A stretch of 64,000 nucleotides of DNA from Streptomyces sp. CB02980 (lineage in GTDB: Bacteria; Actinomycetota; Actinomycetes; Streptomycetales; Streptomycetaceae), in the NCBI RefSeq assembly GCF_014451325.2, contig NZ_JACSCH020000006.1, positions 62,001 to 126,000 on the forward strand. The letters are read 5' to 3'. The position numbers were made by a program, and so were the translations under genes. Below are positions 16,031 to 23,899 of the stretch, in pieces. Position 1 is the stretch's first letter; each line of letters begins with the position of its first letter. The notes beneath the pieces were generated by a model, which worked only from the letters and a program-made list of their open reading frames with translations, searched no databases and was not told the origin of the DNA.

Positions 16031-17548
16031 TTACGGACGGTCCCCGAAGATCGTGCGGTGCCAGTCCTTCGCGGCGACCGCGGTGTTGTCGAACATCACG
16101 TGCTTGACCTGCGTGTACTCCTCGAAGGAGTACGCCGACATGTCCTTCCCGTAGCCCGATGCCTTGGTGCCGCCGTGGGGCATCTCGCTGATGATCGGGA
16201 TGTGGTCGTTGACCCAGACACAGCCGGCCTTGATCTCCCGGGTGGCGCGGTTGGCCCGGTAGACGTCCCGGCTCCAGGCCGAGGCGGCCAGGCCGTACGG
16301 GGTGTCGTTGGCGAGCCGGATGCCCTCGTCGTCGCTGTCGAAGGGGAGGGCCACCAGGACCGGGCCGAAGAGCTCCGACTGCACGACCTCACTGTCCTGC
16401 GCGGCGCCGGTGATCAGGGTCGGACGATAGTACGCACCGTCCTTGAGGTCTCCGCCAGGGGCTTCCCCGCCGGTGACGACGGTGGCGTAGCCGCGGGCCC
16501 GCTCGACGAAGGCGGCGACGCTGTCGCGGTGGCGGTGGCTGACGAGCGGGCCGAGGTCGGTGGCCGGGTCGAAGGGGTCGCCGAGCCGGACGGTCTCCAT
16601 CAGTTCGGCGACGCGCGCGACGAACGCGTCGAAGAGCGGGCGCTGGACGTACGCGCGCGTGGCGGCGGTGCAGTCCTGGCCGCTGTTGATGAGGGAGGCG
16701 GCGACGGCACCGTGGGCGGCGGCCTCCAGGTCGGCGTCGTCGAAGACCACGAAGGGGGCCTTGCCGCCGAGTTCGAGGTGGAGGCGCTTCACGGTGGCGG
16801 TGGCGATCTCGGCGACCCGCTTGCCGACGGGGGTGGAGCCGGTGAAGGAGGTCATGACGACGTCGGGGTGACCGACGAGGTGTTCGCCGACGGTCTTCCC
16901 TGCGCCGTTGACGATGTTGACCACGCCGTCGGGGATGCCGGCCTCCTTCGCCGCCTGCGCGAACATCAGGGAGGTCAGCGGGGTGAGCTCGGCGGGCTTG
17001 AGGACGACCGTGTTGCCGGCGGCGATGGCCGGGAGGATCTTCCAGGCGGCCATCTGGAGCGGGTAGTTCCAGGGGGCGATGGAGCCGACGACGCCGATGG
17101 GTTCGCGGCGGATGTACGAGGTGTGGTCGCCGCTGTACTCGGCGGCGGACTGGCCCTGGAGGTGACGGGCGGCCCCCGCGAAGAAGGCGGTGTTGTCGAC
17201 GGTGCCGGGCACGTCGAACTCGGTGGTGAGCCTGAGCGGCTTGCCGCACTGGAGGGACTCCACGCGGGCGAGGTCCTCGGCCCACTCGGCAAGGACGCCG
17301 GCGAAGCGGTGGAGCGCGTCGGAACGCTCGCCCGGGGTGGCGCCGGCCCAGCCGGGGAAGGCGGCCTTGGCGGCGGCGACGGCCTCGTCGACGTCGGCGG
17401 TGGAGGCGAGCGTGTAGGTGTACACGCTCTCCCCGGTCGCCGGATCGATCACGCTGTGTTCCTGACCGGAGGTTCCGGCGCGGAGCCGCCCGCCGATGTA
17501 CTGTGCGCCGTCCGCGAAGCGGTCCGTCACCTGGAAGCGGTTGCCCAT
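16031..17548 (-). CDS. aldehyde dehydrogenase, probable aminobutyraldehyde dehydrogenase
   Basis: 505 residues of the NAD(P)-dependent ALDH family. IAPWNYPLQ (cofactor fold), HLELGGKAP with general-base Glu259, and the catalytic Cys293 in NSGQDCTAATR are visible. It should oxidise 4-aminobutyraldehyde to GABA. It is the first gene of the operon with the polyamine importer and the FAD oxidase, 73 bases before the binding protein gene. GGAGAG lies 4 bases before the ATG. It shares extensive similarity with the ALDH at 27549-28985. Confidence 0.93.
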   Translation of the reverse strand: MGNRFQVTDRFADGAQYIGGRLRAGTSGQEHSVIDPATGESVYTYTLASTADVDEAVAAAKAAFPGWAGATPGERSDALHRFAGVLAEWAEDLARVESLQCGKPLRLTTEFDVPGTVDNTAFFAGAARHLQGQSAAEYSGDHTSYIRREPIGVVGSIAPWNYPLQMAAWKILPAIAAGNTVVLKPAELTPLTSLMFAQAAKEAGIPDGVVNIVNGAGKTVGEHLVGHPDVVMTSFTGSTPVGKRVAEIATATVKRLHLELGGKAPFVVFDDADLEAAAHGAVAASLINSGQDCTAATRAYVQRPLFDAFVARVAELMETVRLGDPFDPATDLGPLVSHRHRDSVAAFVERARGYATVVTGGEAPGGDLKDGAYYRPTLITGAAQDSEVVQSELFGPVLVALPFDSDDEGIRLANDTPYGLAASAWSRDVYRANRATREIKAGCVWVNDHIPIISEMPHGGTKASGYGKDMSAYSFEEYTQVKHVMFDNTAVAAKDWHRTIFGDRP

Positions 17549-17607
17549 GACGCTCTCCGTTGTTCCAGCTCGAATTGAGTGCCGATCCTGACAGAGGGAT
17601 GATGGCC

Positions 17608-17651
17608 CAACAAGTGATTCCGTTGTTGCCTTTTGGTTACGCGACGGAATC
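17608..17651. promoter_or_regulatory. inverted repeats in the promoter region of the polyamine operon
   Basis: CAACAA (17608-17613) and TTGTTG (17623-17628) form a symmetric site with a 9-base spacer. GATTCCGT (17616-17623) and ACGGAATC (17644-17651) form a second, partly overlapping inverted repeat. They lie 60-103 bases upstream of the aldehyde dehydrogenase start. A regulator operator is an inference. Confidence 0.45.
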
Positions 17652-17723
17652 GGTCGACCATGTGTCGAGGCGGCCGGAATATCTCCGTACTAAGTGTCAG
17701 TGGCGGATGCCACACTCGCGTGC

Positions 17724-18275
17724 ATGAGCGCGATCGAGACACTGACACAGCAGGTCAACCGGGGTGACCGTGTGAAGTGGCTGCACTTCTGGGGTCACCG
17801 TCCGCACCCGGAGGGTCGGCTTTCGGCGAGCTGTCTCAGCCAGTGGTGGCCTGCTCCCTTCGTGGTCGCCGGCGTGTCGTACGCGACGGCCGAGCACTGG
17901 ATGATGGCGGCCAAGGCCCGGCTCTTCGAGGACGCCGAGGCGGAGCGCGCCGCGCTGTCCGCCCGTACCCCGGCGGAGGCCAAGAAGGCGGGCCGGCTCG
18001 TCCGCGGCTTCGACGAGACGGTGTGGGCGCGGGAGCGCTTCGGGATCGTCGTCGAGGGCAGCGTCCACAAGTTCTCCTCTGACGAGTCCCTGCGCGCCTA
18101 TCTCCTCGGCACCGGCACCCGGGTCCTGGTGGAGGCGAGCCCCGTGGACCGCGTCTGGGGCATCGGCCTGGCGGCCGACGACCCGCGGGCCCACGACCCG
18201 GCGCGCTGGCGCGGCGACAACCTCCTGGGCTTCGCCCTGATGGAGGCACGGGAGCGGCTGCGCCAGGGCGCGTGA
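17724..18275 (+). CDS. NADAR/YbiA-family protein
   Basis: From ATG 17724 the protein is 183 residues. It carries the NADAR signature: WLHFWGHRP, SQWWPAPFVVAGVSYATAEHW, AAKARLF and a C-terminal VWGIGLAADDPRA...WRGDNLLGFALMEARERL. Family members hydrolyse N-glycosidic bonds in ADP-ribose-like or riboflavin-pathway intermediates (YbiA) or reverse ADP-ribosylation of guanine. No Shine-Dalgarno is evident, and a GTG at 17694 is an alternative start. The gene end is duplicated in the following repeat. Confidence 0.85.
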   Translation: MSAIETLTQQVNRGDRVKWLHFWGHRPHPEGRLSASCLSQWWPAPFVVAGVSYATAEHWMMAAKARLFEDAEAERAALSARTPAEAKKAGRLVRGFDETVWARERFGIVVEGSVHKFSSDESLRAYLLGTGTRVLVEASPVDRVWGIGLAADDPRAHDPARWRGDNLLGFALMEARERLRQGA

Positions 18276-18450
18276 GAAGCGTCGGGTGGCTGCGCCGGGG
18301 CGAGCGAGAAGCGCCAGGGCGGCTGCGCCAGGGCGCGTGAGAAGCGCCGGGGCGGCTGCGCCAGGGCACGTAAGAAGCGTCGGGTAGCTGCGCCGGGGCG
18401 AGCGAGAAGCGCCGGGGCGGCTGCGCCAGGGCGCGTGAGAAGCGCCGGCG
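18255..18450. repeat. six ~33-bp tandem units that begin inside the NADAR gene end
   Basis: Units start at 18255, 18287, 18320, 18353, 18385 and 18418. The core is GGCTGCGCC(A/G)GGGCG followed by GAGAAGCG. Units 1-3 and 4-6 match better than neighbours do, so a ~98-base block has itself been duplicated with few changes. Unit 1 contains the last codons and TGA of the NADAR gene. Confidence 0.9.
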
Positions 18451-18459
18451 GGACGCCGA

Positions 18460-18491
18460 GGGCCCCGCACCTCATGAGGTGCGGGGCCCTT
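18460..18491. terminator. bidirectional hairpin terminator
   Basis: A perfect palindrome with a 14-base arm beginning GGGCCCCGCACCTC and only AT between the arms, followed by TT on the plus strand. It lies between the convergent NADAR and DUF4190 genes. Confidence 0.8.
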
Positions 18492-18562
18492 GACCGTGGG
18501 ATCTCCCGGGGTGACCGTGGATCGCTCAGGGTGGGATCACCCGGAGTGACCGCAGGGGTCGT

Positions 18563-19261
18563 TCAGCGGCCGGCGCTCTCGACCACCAGGCTCGACGCGA
18601 ACGGGTCCTCGTCGTAGCCGGAGTCCTCGAAGGACGTCGAGTCCTGGCTGACCGCCCAGATCACGAAGCCCAGGAAGACGGCGCTGACCAGGGTGCCGAT
18701 GGCGCCCAGCACGATGCCCGCGATGGCCATGCCCCGGTTCGTCGCCTCGCCCCGGCCGCACTTCTTGATGCCGATGATGCCGAAGATCAGCGCCAGGATG
18801 CCGAGGATCGCGCCCAGGCCGTACAGGCAGAAGCCCGCCACCGCGATGATGCCGAGCACCATCGAGGCCGTCCCCATGCCGTTGGAAGGGGACTGCTGCC
18901 AGCCGGCTGTCTGGCCGGGGTAGCCGCCGGGCGACGGGTAGCCGGGATAGCCGTACCCGGAGCTCGTCGGGGCGGGCGGCGGGGTCACCGCCGACGGGTA
19001 CCCGTATCCGCCGGACGTGTCCGCCGCGGGGTAGCCGTACGCGCCGGGCGTGGCCGCGGGCCCGCCGGGTGCGACCGGTGGCGGCGGCACGTCGTGGGGA
19101 CCGGGCTGCGCCAGCGGAACGGACGTGACGGTCTGCTGGTCGTGCACCGGCGACGGCGACGGAGTCGCCGGCTTGCTCAGCTCCACCCCGTCGCGGTTCG
19201 GCGGAGCCCACGGGTCCGTCGGGTCGTACCCGCCCCGCGACTGGTCTTGGTTGTCAGACAT
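18563..19261 (-). CDS. DUF4190-type membrane protein
   Basis: 232 residues. A long Pro/Gly/Tyr-rich cytosolic N-terminus with repeated YGYP motifs (about 1-125) precedes two paired hydrophobic segments (about 130-163 and 177-205) separated by IGIKKCGRGEATNRGMAIAG, the pattern of DUF4190. Function is unknown. Such proteins are abundant in Streptomyces. The gene is divergent from the deaminase gene, with 75 bases between. Confidence 0.8.
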   Translation of the reverse strand: MSDNQDQSRGGYDPTDPWAPPNRDGVELSKPATPSPSPVHDQQTVTSVPLAQPGPHDVPPPPVAPGGPAATPGAYGYPAADTSGGYGYPSAVTPPPAPTSSGYGYPGYPSPGGYPGQTAGWQQSPSNGMGTASMVLGIIAVAGFCLYGLGAILGILALIFGIIGIKKCGRGEATNRGMAIAGIVLGAIGTLVSAVFLGFVIWAVSQDSTSFEDSGYDEDPFASSLVVESAGR

Positions 19262-19324
19262 GGGCCTCCCCCATCATGGTCCCGCCATGCTACGGCCTCA
19301 CCCCTGAGGGGTAACCGTCCGGCC

Positions 19325-19330
19325 TACGAT
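19325..19330 (+). promoter_or_regulatory. -10 box of a leaderless deaminase transcript
   Basis: TACGAT is followed by six bases (GACGGG) and then the ATG at 19337. That spacing puts transcription start at the initiation codon, and there is no Shine-Dalgarno. Confidence 0.5.
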
Positions 19331-19336
19331 GACGGG

Positions 19337-20368
19337 ATGACCGATCTCCATCCCTTCATCGCGGGCCTGCCCAAGGCAGAGCTGCACGTCCACCACGTCG
19401 GCTCCGCCTCTCCCCGGATCGTCGCCGAGCTCGCCGCCCGGCACCCCGACTCCAAGGTCCCCACGGACCCGGAGGCGCTGACCGACTACTTCTCGTTCAC
19501 CGACTTCGCGCACTTCATCGACGTCTACCTCTCGGTCGTCGACCTGGTCCGCACCCCCGAGGACGTCCGGCTGCTGACCTTCGAGGTCGCCCGTGACATG
19601 GCCCGGCAGAACATCCGGTACGCCGAGCTGACCATCACCCCCTACTCCTCCACCCGCCGGGGCATCGACGAGCGTGCCTTCATGGCGGCCATCGAGGACG
19701 CCCGCAAGGCGGCCGAGGCCGAGTTCGGCACCATCCTGCGCTGGTGCTTCGACATCCCTGGCGAGGCCGGCCTGGTCTCCGCCGAGGAGACCGCCCGTCT
19801 CGCCACCACCGACGGGCTGCGCCCCGAGGGCCTGGTCTCGTTCGGCCTCGGCGGCCCGGAGATCGGCGTGCCGCGCCCGCAGTTCAAGCCGTACTTCGAC
19901 CGGGCGCGGGCGGCCGGCCTGCACTCCGTCCCGCACGCGGGCGAGACGACCGGCCCGCAGACGATCTGGGACGCGATCAACGACCTGGGCGCCGAGCGCA
20001 TCGGCCACGGCACCAGCTCGGTCCAGGACCCGGCGCTCCTCGCCCACCTGGCCGAGCACCGCATCGCCCTGGAGGTCTGCCCGACCTCGAACATCGCCAC
20101 CCGGGCCGTCGCCACCCTGGACGAGCACCCGATCCGGCAGATGGTGGACGCCGGCGTCCTCGTCACGATCAACAGCGACGACCCGCCGATGTTCGGCACC
20201 GACCTCAACAACGAGTACGCGGTCGCCGCCCGGCTCCTCGGCCTCGACGAGCGCGGTGTCGCCGCCCTCGCGAAGAACGCGGTGGAGGCCTCGTTCCTCG
20301 ACCCGGCCGGGAAGGCCAGGATCGCCGCCGAGATCGACACGTACACCGACACCTGGCTCGCGCGCTGA
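19337..20368 (+). CDS. adenosine deaminase-superfamily enzyme, probable aminodeoxyfutalosine deaminase
   Basis: 343 residues with the metal-binding HxH at 17-19, a later His and Glu in VPHAGETTG, and paired Asp in INSDDPPMF. The motif ELHVHHVGSAS, in place of the HLEG seen in true adenosine deaminases, is as I recall the signature of the S. coelicolor-type 6-amino-6-deoxyfutalosine deaminase of the futalosine menaquinone pathway. The longer frame to 19094 is discarded. A TACGAT hexamer ends 6 bases before the ATG, so the mRNA is probably leaderless. Plain adenosine deaminase is the alternative. Confidence 0.82.
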   Translation: MTDLHPFIAGLPKAELHVHHVGSASPRIVAELAARHPDSKVPTDPEALTDYFSFTDFAHFIDVYLSVVDLVRTPEDVRLLTFEVARDMARQNIRYAELTITPYSSTRRGIDERAFMAAIEDARKAAEAEFGTILRWCFDIPGEAGLVSAEETARLATTDGLRPEGLVSFGLGGPEIGVPRPQFKPYFDRARAAGLHSVPHAGETTGPQTIWDAINDLGAERIGHGTSSVQDPALLAHLAEHRIALEVCPTSNIATRAVATLDEHPIRQMVDAGVLVTINSDDPPMFGTDLNNEYAVAARLLGLDERGVAALAKNAVEASFLDPAGKARIAAEIDTYTDTWLAR

Positions 20369-20406
20369 CGACTGGCTCGCGCACCCACGACGGCGAGAAT
20401 GGGCCC

Positions 20407-21150
20407 ATGGACTCCGACACCGCCATGGACCCGACCGCCGTCGCGAAAGCCGCCGAGGCCACGGCCTCCGTCACCGTCGTGGGCCATCGCGGCGACCCGT
20501 ACCGCGTCCGCGAGAACACCCTCGACTCGATCGCCTCGGCGGTCGAGCGGGGGGCGGACGCGGTCGAGGTCGACGTCCGGCTGACGAAGGACGGCGTGCC
20601 CGTCCTTCTCCACGACGACACCCTGAAGCGTCTGTGGGGCCACGACCGCCCGCTCTCCGCGCTCTCGTACGAGCAGGTCCGGGAGCTGACGTACGGCGGG
20701 GTCCCGACCCTGCGCGAGGCGCTGCTCACCGCCGGGGAGAAGCGGCTGATGCTGGACCTGCCGGGCGGGAACGAGGACTCGGTCCGCGCGATCGTCCGTA
20801 CGGTCCGCGAGTGCGGCGCCGGGGAGCGCGTCTACTACTGCGCGGGGGCCGTCGCCATGCTCCAGGTGCGCGCCGCCGACCCCGCCGCCGAGATCGCCCT
20901 CACCTGGACCTCGCTCGCGCCGCCCCGCCCGATCCTGCTCGACGTGGTCCGGCCCCGCTGGCTCAACTACCGCTTCGGCCTGGTGAGTCGGGCCCTGACC
21001 GACCGGGTGCACCGGGACGGTCTCCTCGTCTCGGCATGGACGGCGGACACCTCCCGCACCATGCGTAAGCTGATCAAGAACGGGGTCGACTCGATCACCA
21101 CGAACCGGGTCGACGCACTCGCCGCCGTCCTGCGAAAGGCTCAGGGATGA
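20407..21150 (+). CDS. glycerophosphodiester phosphodiesterase family protein
   Basis: 247 residues. GHRGDPYRVRENT (general acid/base His and metal ligands), ADAVEVDVRLTKDG and VLLHDDTLKR follow the GDPD pattern. The C-terminal VSAWTADTSRTMRKLIKNGVDSITTNR completes the barrel. It should hydrolyse glycerophosphodiesters from phospholipid turnover. No signal peptide is visible, so it is cytosolic. GAGAAT ends 6 bases before the ATG, suggesting a leaderless start. Its stop overlaps the next start by four bases (ATGA). Confidence 0.88.
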   Translation: MDSDTAMDPTAVAKAAEATASVTVVGHRGDPYRVRENTLDSIASAVERGADAVEVDVRLTKDGVPVLLHDDTLKRLWGHDRPLSALSYEQVRELTYGGVPTLREALLTAGEKRLMLDLPGGNEDSVRAIVRTVRECGAGERVYYCAGAVAMLQVRAADPAAEIALTWTSLAPPRPILLDVVRPRWLNYRFGLVSRALTDRVHRDGLLVSAWTADTSRTMRKLIKNGVDSITTNRVDALAAVLRKAQG

Positions 21151-21932
21151 ACGACCGGATCCGGACCGACATCGCGCACAACGCCCGGGTGTGGAACTAC
21201 TGGCTGGGCGGCAAGGACAACTACCCGGTCGACCGCGCCGTCGGCGACCAGGTCACCGGCTTCTACCCGAGCATCGGCGAAGTGGCCCGCGCGGACCGGG
21301 CGTTCCTCGGCCGCGCCGTCACCTTCCTCGCCGCGGACGCCGGGACGCGCCAGTTCCTCGACATCGGTACGGGCCTGCCGACCGCCGACAACACCCACGA
21401 GGTCGCGCAGCGGGTCGCGCCCGACGCCCGGATCGTCTACGTCGACAACGACCCGATCGTCCTCACCCACGCCCGCGCGCTCCTCACCAGCGCGCCGGAG
21501 GGCGTCACCGAGTACGTGGACGCCGACGCCCACGACCCGGAGAAGATCCTGGCGGCGGCCGGTGCGACGCTCGACCTCTCCCGGCCGGTCGCCGTGATGA
21601 TGCTCGGCATCCTCAACTTCGTCCTGGACACCACCGAGGCCCGGACGATCGTCCGCACGCTGATGGACGCCGTCCCCTCCGGGAGCCACCTGGTGCTGAC
21701 CCACCCCACCCTGGAGCCGGAGCTCGGCGGCGAGGGCAACAAGGCCGCCATGGCCTTCTGGAACGAGAACGCGACCCCGCCGATCACCGCCCGCAGCCGC
21801 GCCGAGTTCGCCTCCTTCTTCGAGGGCCTCGACCTCCTGGAGCCGGGCATCCTCTCCTGCTCGCGCTGGCGCGCGACGAGCCAGGACGCGCCGGTGGTCG
21901 CACAGTTCGGCGCGGTGGGCCGCAAGCCGTAA
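21147..21932 (+). CDS. SAM-dependent methyltransferase, DUF574 (Methyltransf_19) family
   Basis: 261 residues with the DUF574 start HNARVWNYWLGGKDNYPVDR, the SAM-binding FLDIGTGLPTADNTHEVAQ and VYVDNDPIVLTHARALL. This family is expanded in Streptomyces and its substrates are mostly unknown. The gene overlaps the phosphodiesterase by four bases and its TAA overlaps an ATG (TAATG) that would start the sensor kinase but for a frameshift. Confidence 0.9.
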   Translation: MNDRIRTDIAHNARVWNYWLGGKDNYPVDRAVGDQVTGFYPSIGEVARADRAFLGRAVTFLAADAGTRQFLDIGTGLPTADNTHEVAQRVAPDARIVYVDNDPIVLTHARALLTSAPEGVTEYVDADAHDPEKILAAAGATLDLSRPVAVMMLGILNFVLDTTEARTIVRTLMDAVPSGSHLVLTHPTLEPELGGEGNKAAMAFWNENATPPITARSRAEFASFFEGLDLLEPGILSCSRWRATSQDAPVVAQFGAVGRKP

Positions 21933-21992
21933 TGGGCATACGGGGGGAGGTGCGCGGCCGGTGGGAGCTGGAGCGGTGCCAACCCGTGGGCG

Positions 21993-23093
21993 GTGGACCT
22001 CGGGATCGCGCTGCTCGTCCAGGCGGCGATGACGATGCCGTTCGTGGTGCCGCGCCCGCCCGAGATCGAGCCGGCGACCTGGGCCGCGTACGGGCTGACG
22101 ACGCTCACGGTGGTCCCGCTCGTCTGGCGGCGGCGCGCGCCGGTCGCCGTACTCCTGGCGATCCTGGCGACGAGCACGCTGTACGTCCTGGCCCTGGAGG
22201 GTCCGGGCCAGCCGCTGCCGTACACCGGGCTCGTCATCGTCTACACGATCGCGCACCTCTCCTCGCCGGGGAAGCGGCTCGCGACGGCCGGGCTCATGGT
22301 CGTCGCGGTGCCCGTCTCGGTCTGGCTCAACACCGGGTCGGCCCGTGAACTGACCTTCTCGCTCTTCGTGTTCGGCGCCGCCTATGTCTTCGGCCGGCTC
22401 CAGGACGCCCGGCAGCGCGCGCACCTGATCGAGGCGGAGCGGGCCGCCGCACGGGAACGGGCCCGGATCGCACGGGAGATGCACGACATCCTGTCGCACG
22501 CGGTGAGCCTGATGATCGTGCAGGCGGAGGCGGGCCCGGTGGCGGTGCGGGCGGCACCGGAGCGCGCGGAGGCCGCGTTCGAGGCGATCTCGGAGACGGG
22601 CCGCGAGGCGATGACCCAGTTGCGGCAGATGCTGGGGCTGCTGCGGGAGGGGCCCGAGGGGGCGCCGCCCCGCGAGCCGCAGCCGGACGTCTCCGGGATC
22701 CCCGCGCTGGTCGAGCGGGTGAGGGCCGGCGGTCTGCTTGTGGAGTACACGACGGAGGGCGGGGTACGGGCGCTGCCGGCGGCGACCGGCGCGAGCGCCT
22801 ACCGGATCGTGCAGGAGGCCCTGACGAACGTCGTCAAGCACGCGGGCGCCCACCGGGCCGACGTCCGGCTCGCCCACGCCGACGGCGTCCTGGGGGTCAC
22901 GGTGACGGACGACGGTCGCGGCTCCGCGCCGGGGCCGGCCGGACGCGGCTCCGGCGGCCACGGCCTCACCGGCATCCGGGAGCGGGCCGCCGCGCACGGC
23001 GGGACGGTGACGACCGGCCCCGGGCCGGGCGGCCGGGGGTTCGAGGTGCGGGTCCTGCTCCCCGTACCCTCCACGGCGGAGGTGGGCAGATGA
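21993..23093 (+). CDS. two-component sensor histidine kinase, NarL type (5' end frameshifted or misassigned)
   Basis: In its open frame the protein has about five N-terminal membrane helices (to about 135), a HisKA_3 dimerisation domain with the phosphoacceptor His164 in REMHDILSHAV, and an HATPase_c domain ending GHGLTGIRERAAAHGG. The only in-frame start, GTG 21993, has no ribosome binding site and cuts into ANPWAVDLGIAL. The coupled ATG at 21932 is out of frame by one base. It partners the response regulator downstream. The signal is unknown. Confidence 0.8.
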   Translation: MDLGIALLVQAAMTMPFVVPRPPEIEPATWAAYGLTTLTVVPLVWRRRAPVAVLLAILATSTLYVLALEGPGQPLPYTGLVIVYTIAHLSSPGKRLATAGLMVVAVPVSVWLNTGSARELTFSLFVFGAAYVFGRLQDARQRAHLIEAERAAARERARIAREMHDILSHAVSLMIVQAEAGPVAVRAAPERAEAAFEAISETGREAMTQLRQMLGLLREGPEGAPPREPQPDVSGIPALVERVRAGGLLVEYTTEGGVRALPAATGASAYRIVQEALTNVVKHAGAHRADVRLAHADGVLGVTVTDDGRGSAPGPAGRGSGGHGLTGIRERAAAHGGTVTTGPGPGGRGFEVRVLLPVPSTAEVGR

Positions 23094-23803
23094 CGACGAT
23101 CCGGGTGGTGGTCGCGGACGACCAGGAACTGGTCCGCAGCGGCTTCGCGATGATCCTCGACGCACAGCCGGACATCGAGGTCGTGGCGGAGGCCGGGGAC
23201 GGCGCCGAGGCGGTCGAGGCGGTGCGCCGGCACGCCCCGGACGTGGCGCTGCTCGACATCCGGATGCCCGGCACCGACGGCATCGAGGCCTGCCGGGCGA
23301 TCAGCGCGGGCACCGGCTGCCGGACGGTGATCCTGACGACCTTCGACACCGACGCGTATGTGTACGAGGCGCTGCACGCGGGCGCGAGCGGCTTCCTCCT
23401 CAAGGACGTGCGCCGAGACGATCTGGTGCACGCGGTACGGGTGGTGGCGGCGGGCGACTCGCTGCTCGCACCGTCCGTGGCCCGCCGTCTGGTGGAGCAG
23501 TACACCGCGGGCGGCCCGCGCAGGACCGCCCCCGACCCCCGGCTCGACGTGCTGACGGGCCGGGAGCGGGAGACCCTGCTGTTCCTCGCGCGTGGTCTCT
23601 CCAACGCGGAGATCGCGGCGGAGCTGGTGGTCAGCGACCACACGGTGAAGACCCACGTGGGGAACGTGCTCGCCAAACTCGGCCTGCGGGACCGGATCCA
23701 GGCGGTGATCTGCGCGTACGAGACGGGTCTGGTCGCGGCGGGCTCTCCCCCGCCCGGGGGAGGCGAGGGGCCGGGCCCCTCCCCCGTGTCGGCGAGGAAC
23801 TGA
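23090..23803 (+). CDS. NarL/LuxR-type response regulator
   Basis: 237 residues. The receiver domain has acidic residues in VVADDQ, phosphoacceptor Asp56 in LLDIRMPG, and the conserved Lys105 in LLKD. A LuxR helix-turn-helix (about 153-215) carries LTGREREtLL-like and LSNAEIAAELVVSDHTVKTHV motifs. A Gly/Pro-rich tail follows. It overlaps the kinase by four bases (ATGA), so the pair is one operon. The immediate downstream target may be the secreted hydrolase, but that is inference. Confidence 0.93.
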   Translation: MTTIRVVVADDQELVRSGFAMILDAQPDIEVVAEAGDGAEAVEAVRRHAPDVALLDIRMPGTDGIEACRAISAGTGCRTVILTTFDTDAYVYEALHAGASGFLLKDVRRDDLVHAVRVVAAGDSLLAPSVARRLVEQYTAGGPRRTAPDPRLDVLTGRERETLLFLARGLSNAEIAAELVVSDHTVKTHVGNVLAKLGLRDRIQAVICAYETGLVAAGSPPPGGGEGPGPSPVSARN

Positions 23804-23822
23804 CCGGCGAAAGACCGCCGGT
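23803..23822 (+). terminator. hairpin after the response regulator gene
   Basis: ACCGGCG (23803-23809) pairs with CGCCGGT (23816-23822) around the loop AAAGAC. The left arm overlaps the stop codon. No T-run follows, as is usual in high-GC actinomycetes. Confidence 0.45.
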
Positions 23823-23899
23823 GCGGGCGATCCGTCGATCGCCGCAGGTCAGCAGGATGGAGCCATCGAGAACAACGGCTCACACCACCGGAGTTGACC

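Noticed and set aside
18255..18450. Possible CRISPR array of ~33-base units
   Set aside because: Units are contiguous with no spacers.
17697..18470. Minus-strand frame with repeated RPGAAAPALL-type units, which looks like a repeat protein
   Set aside because: It is the antisense of the NADAR gene plus the downstream tandem repeat. The repetition comes from the DNA repeat, and the frame has no start signal of its own.
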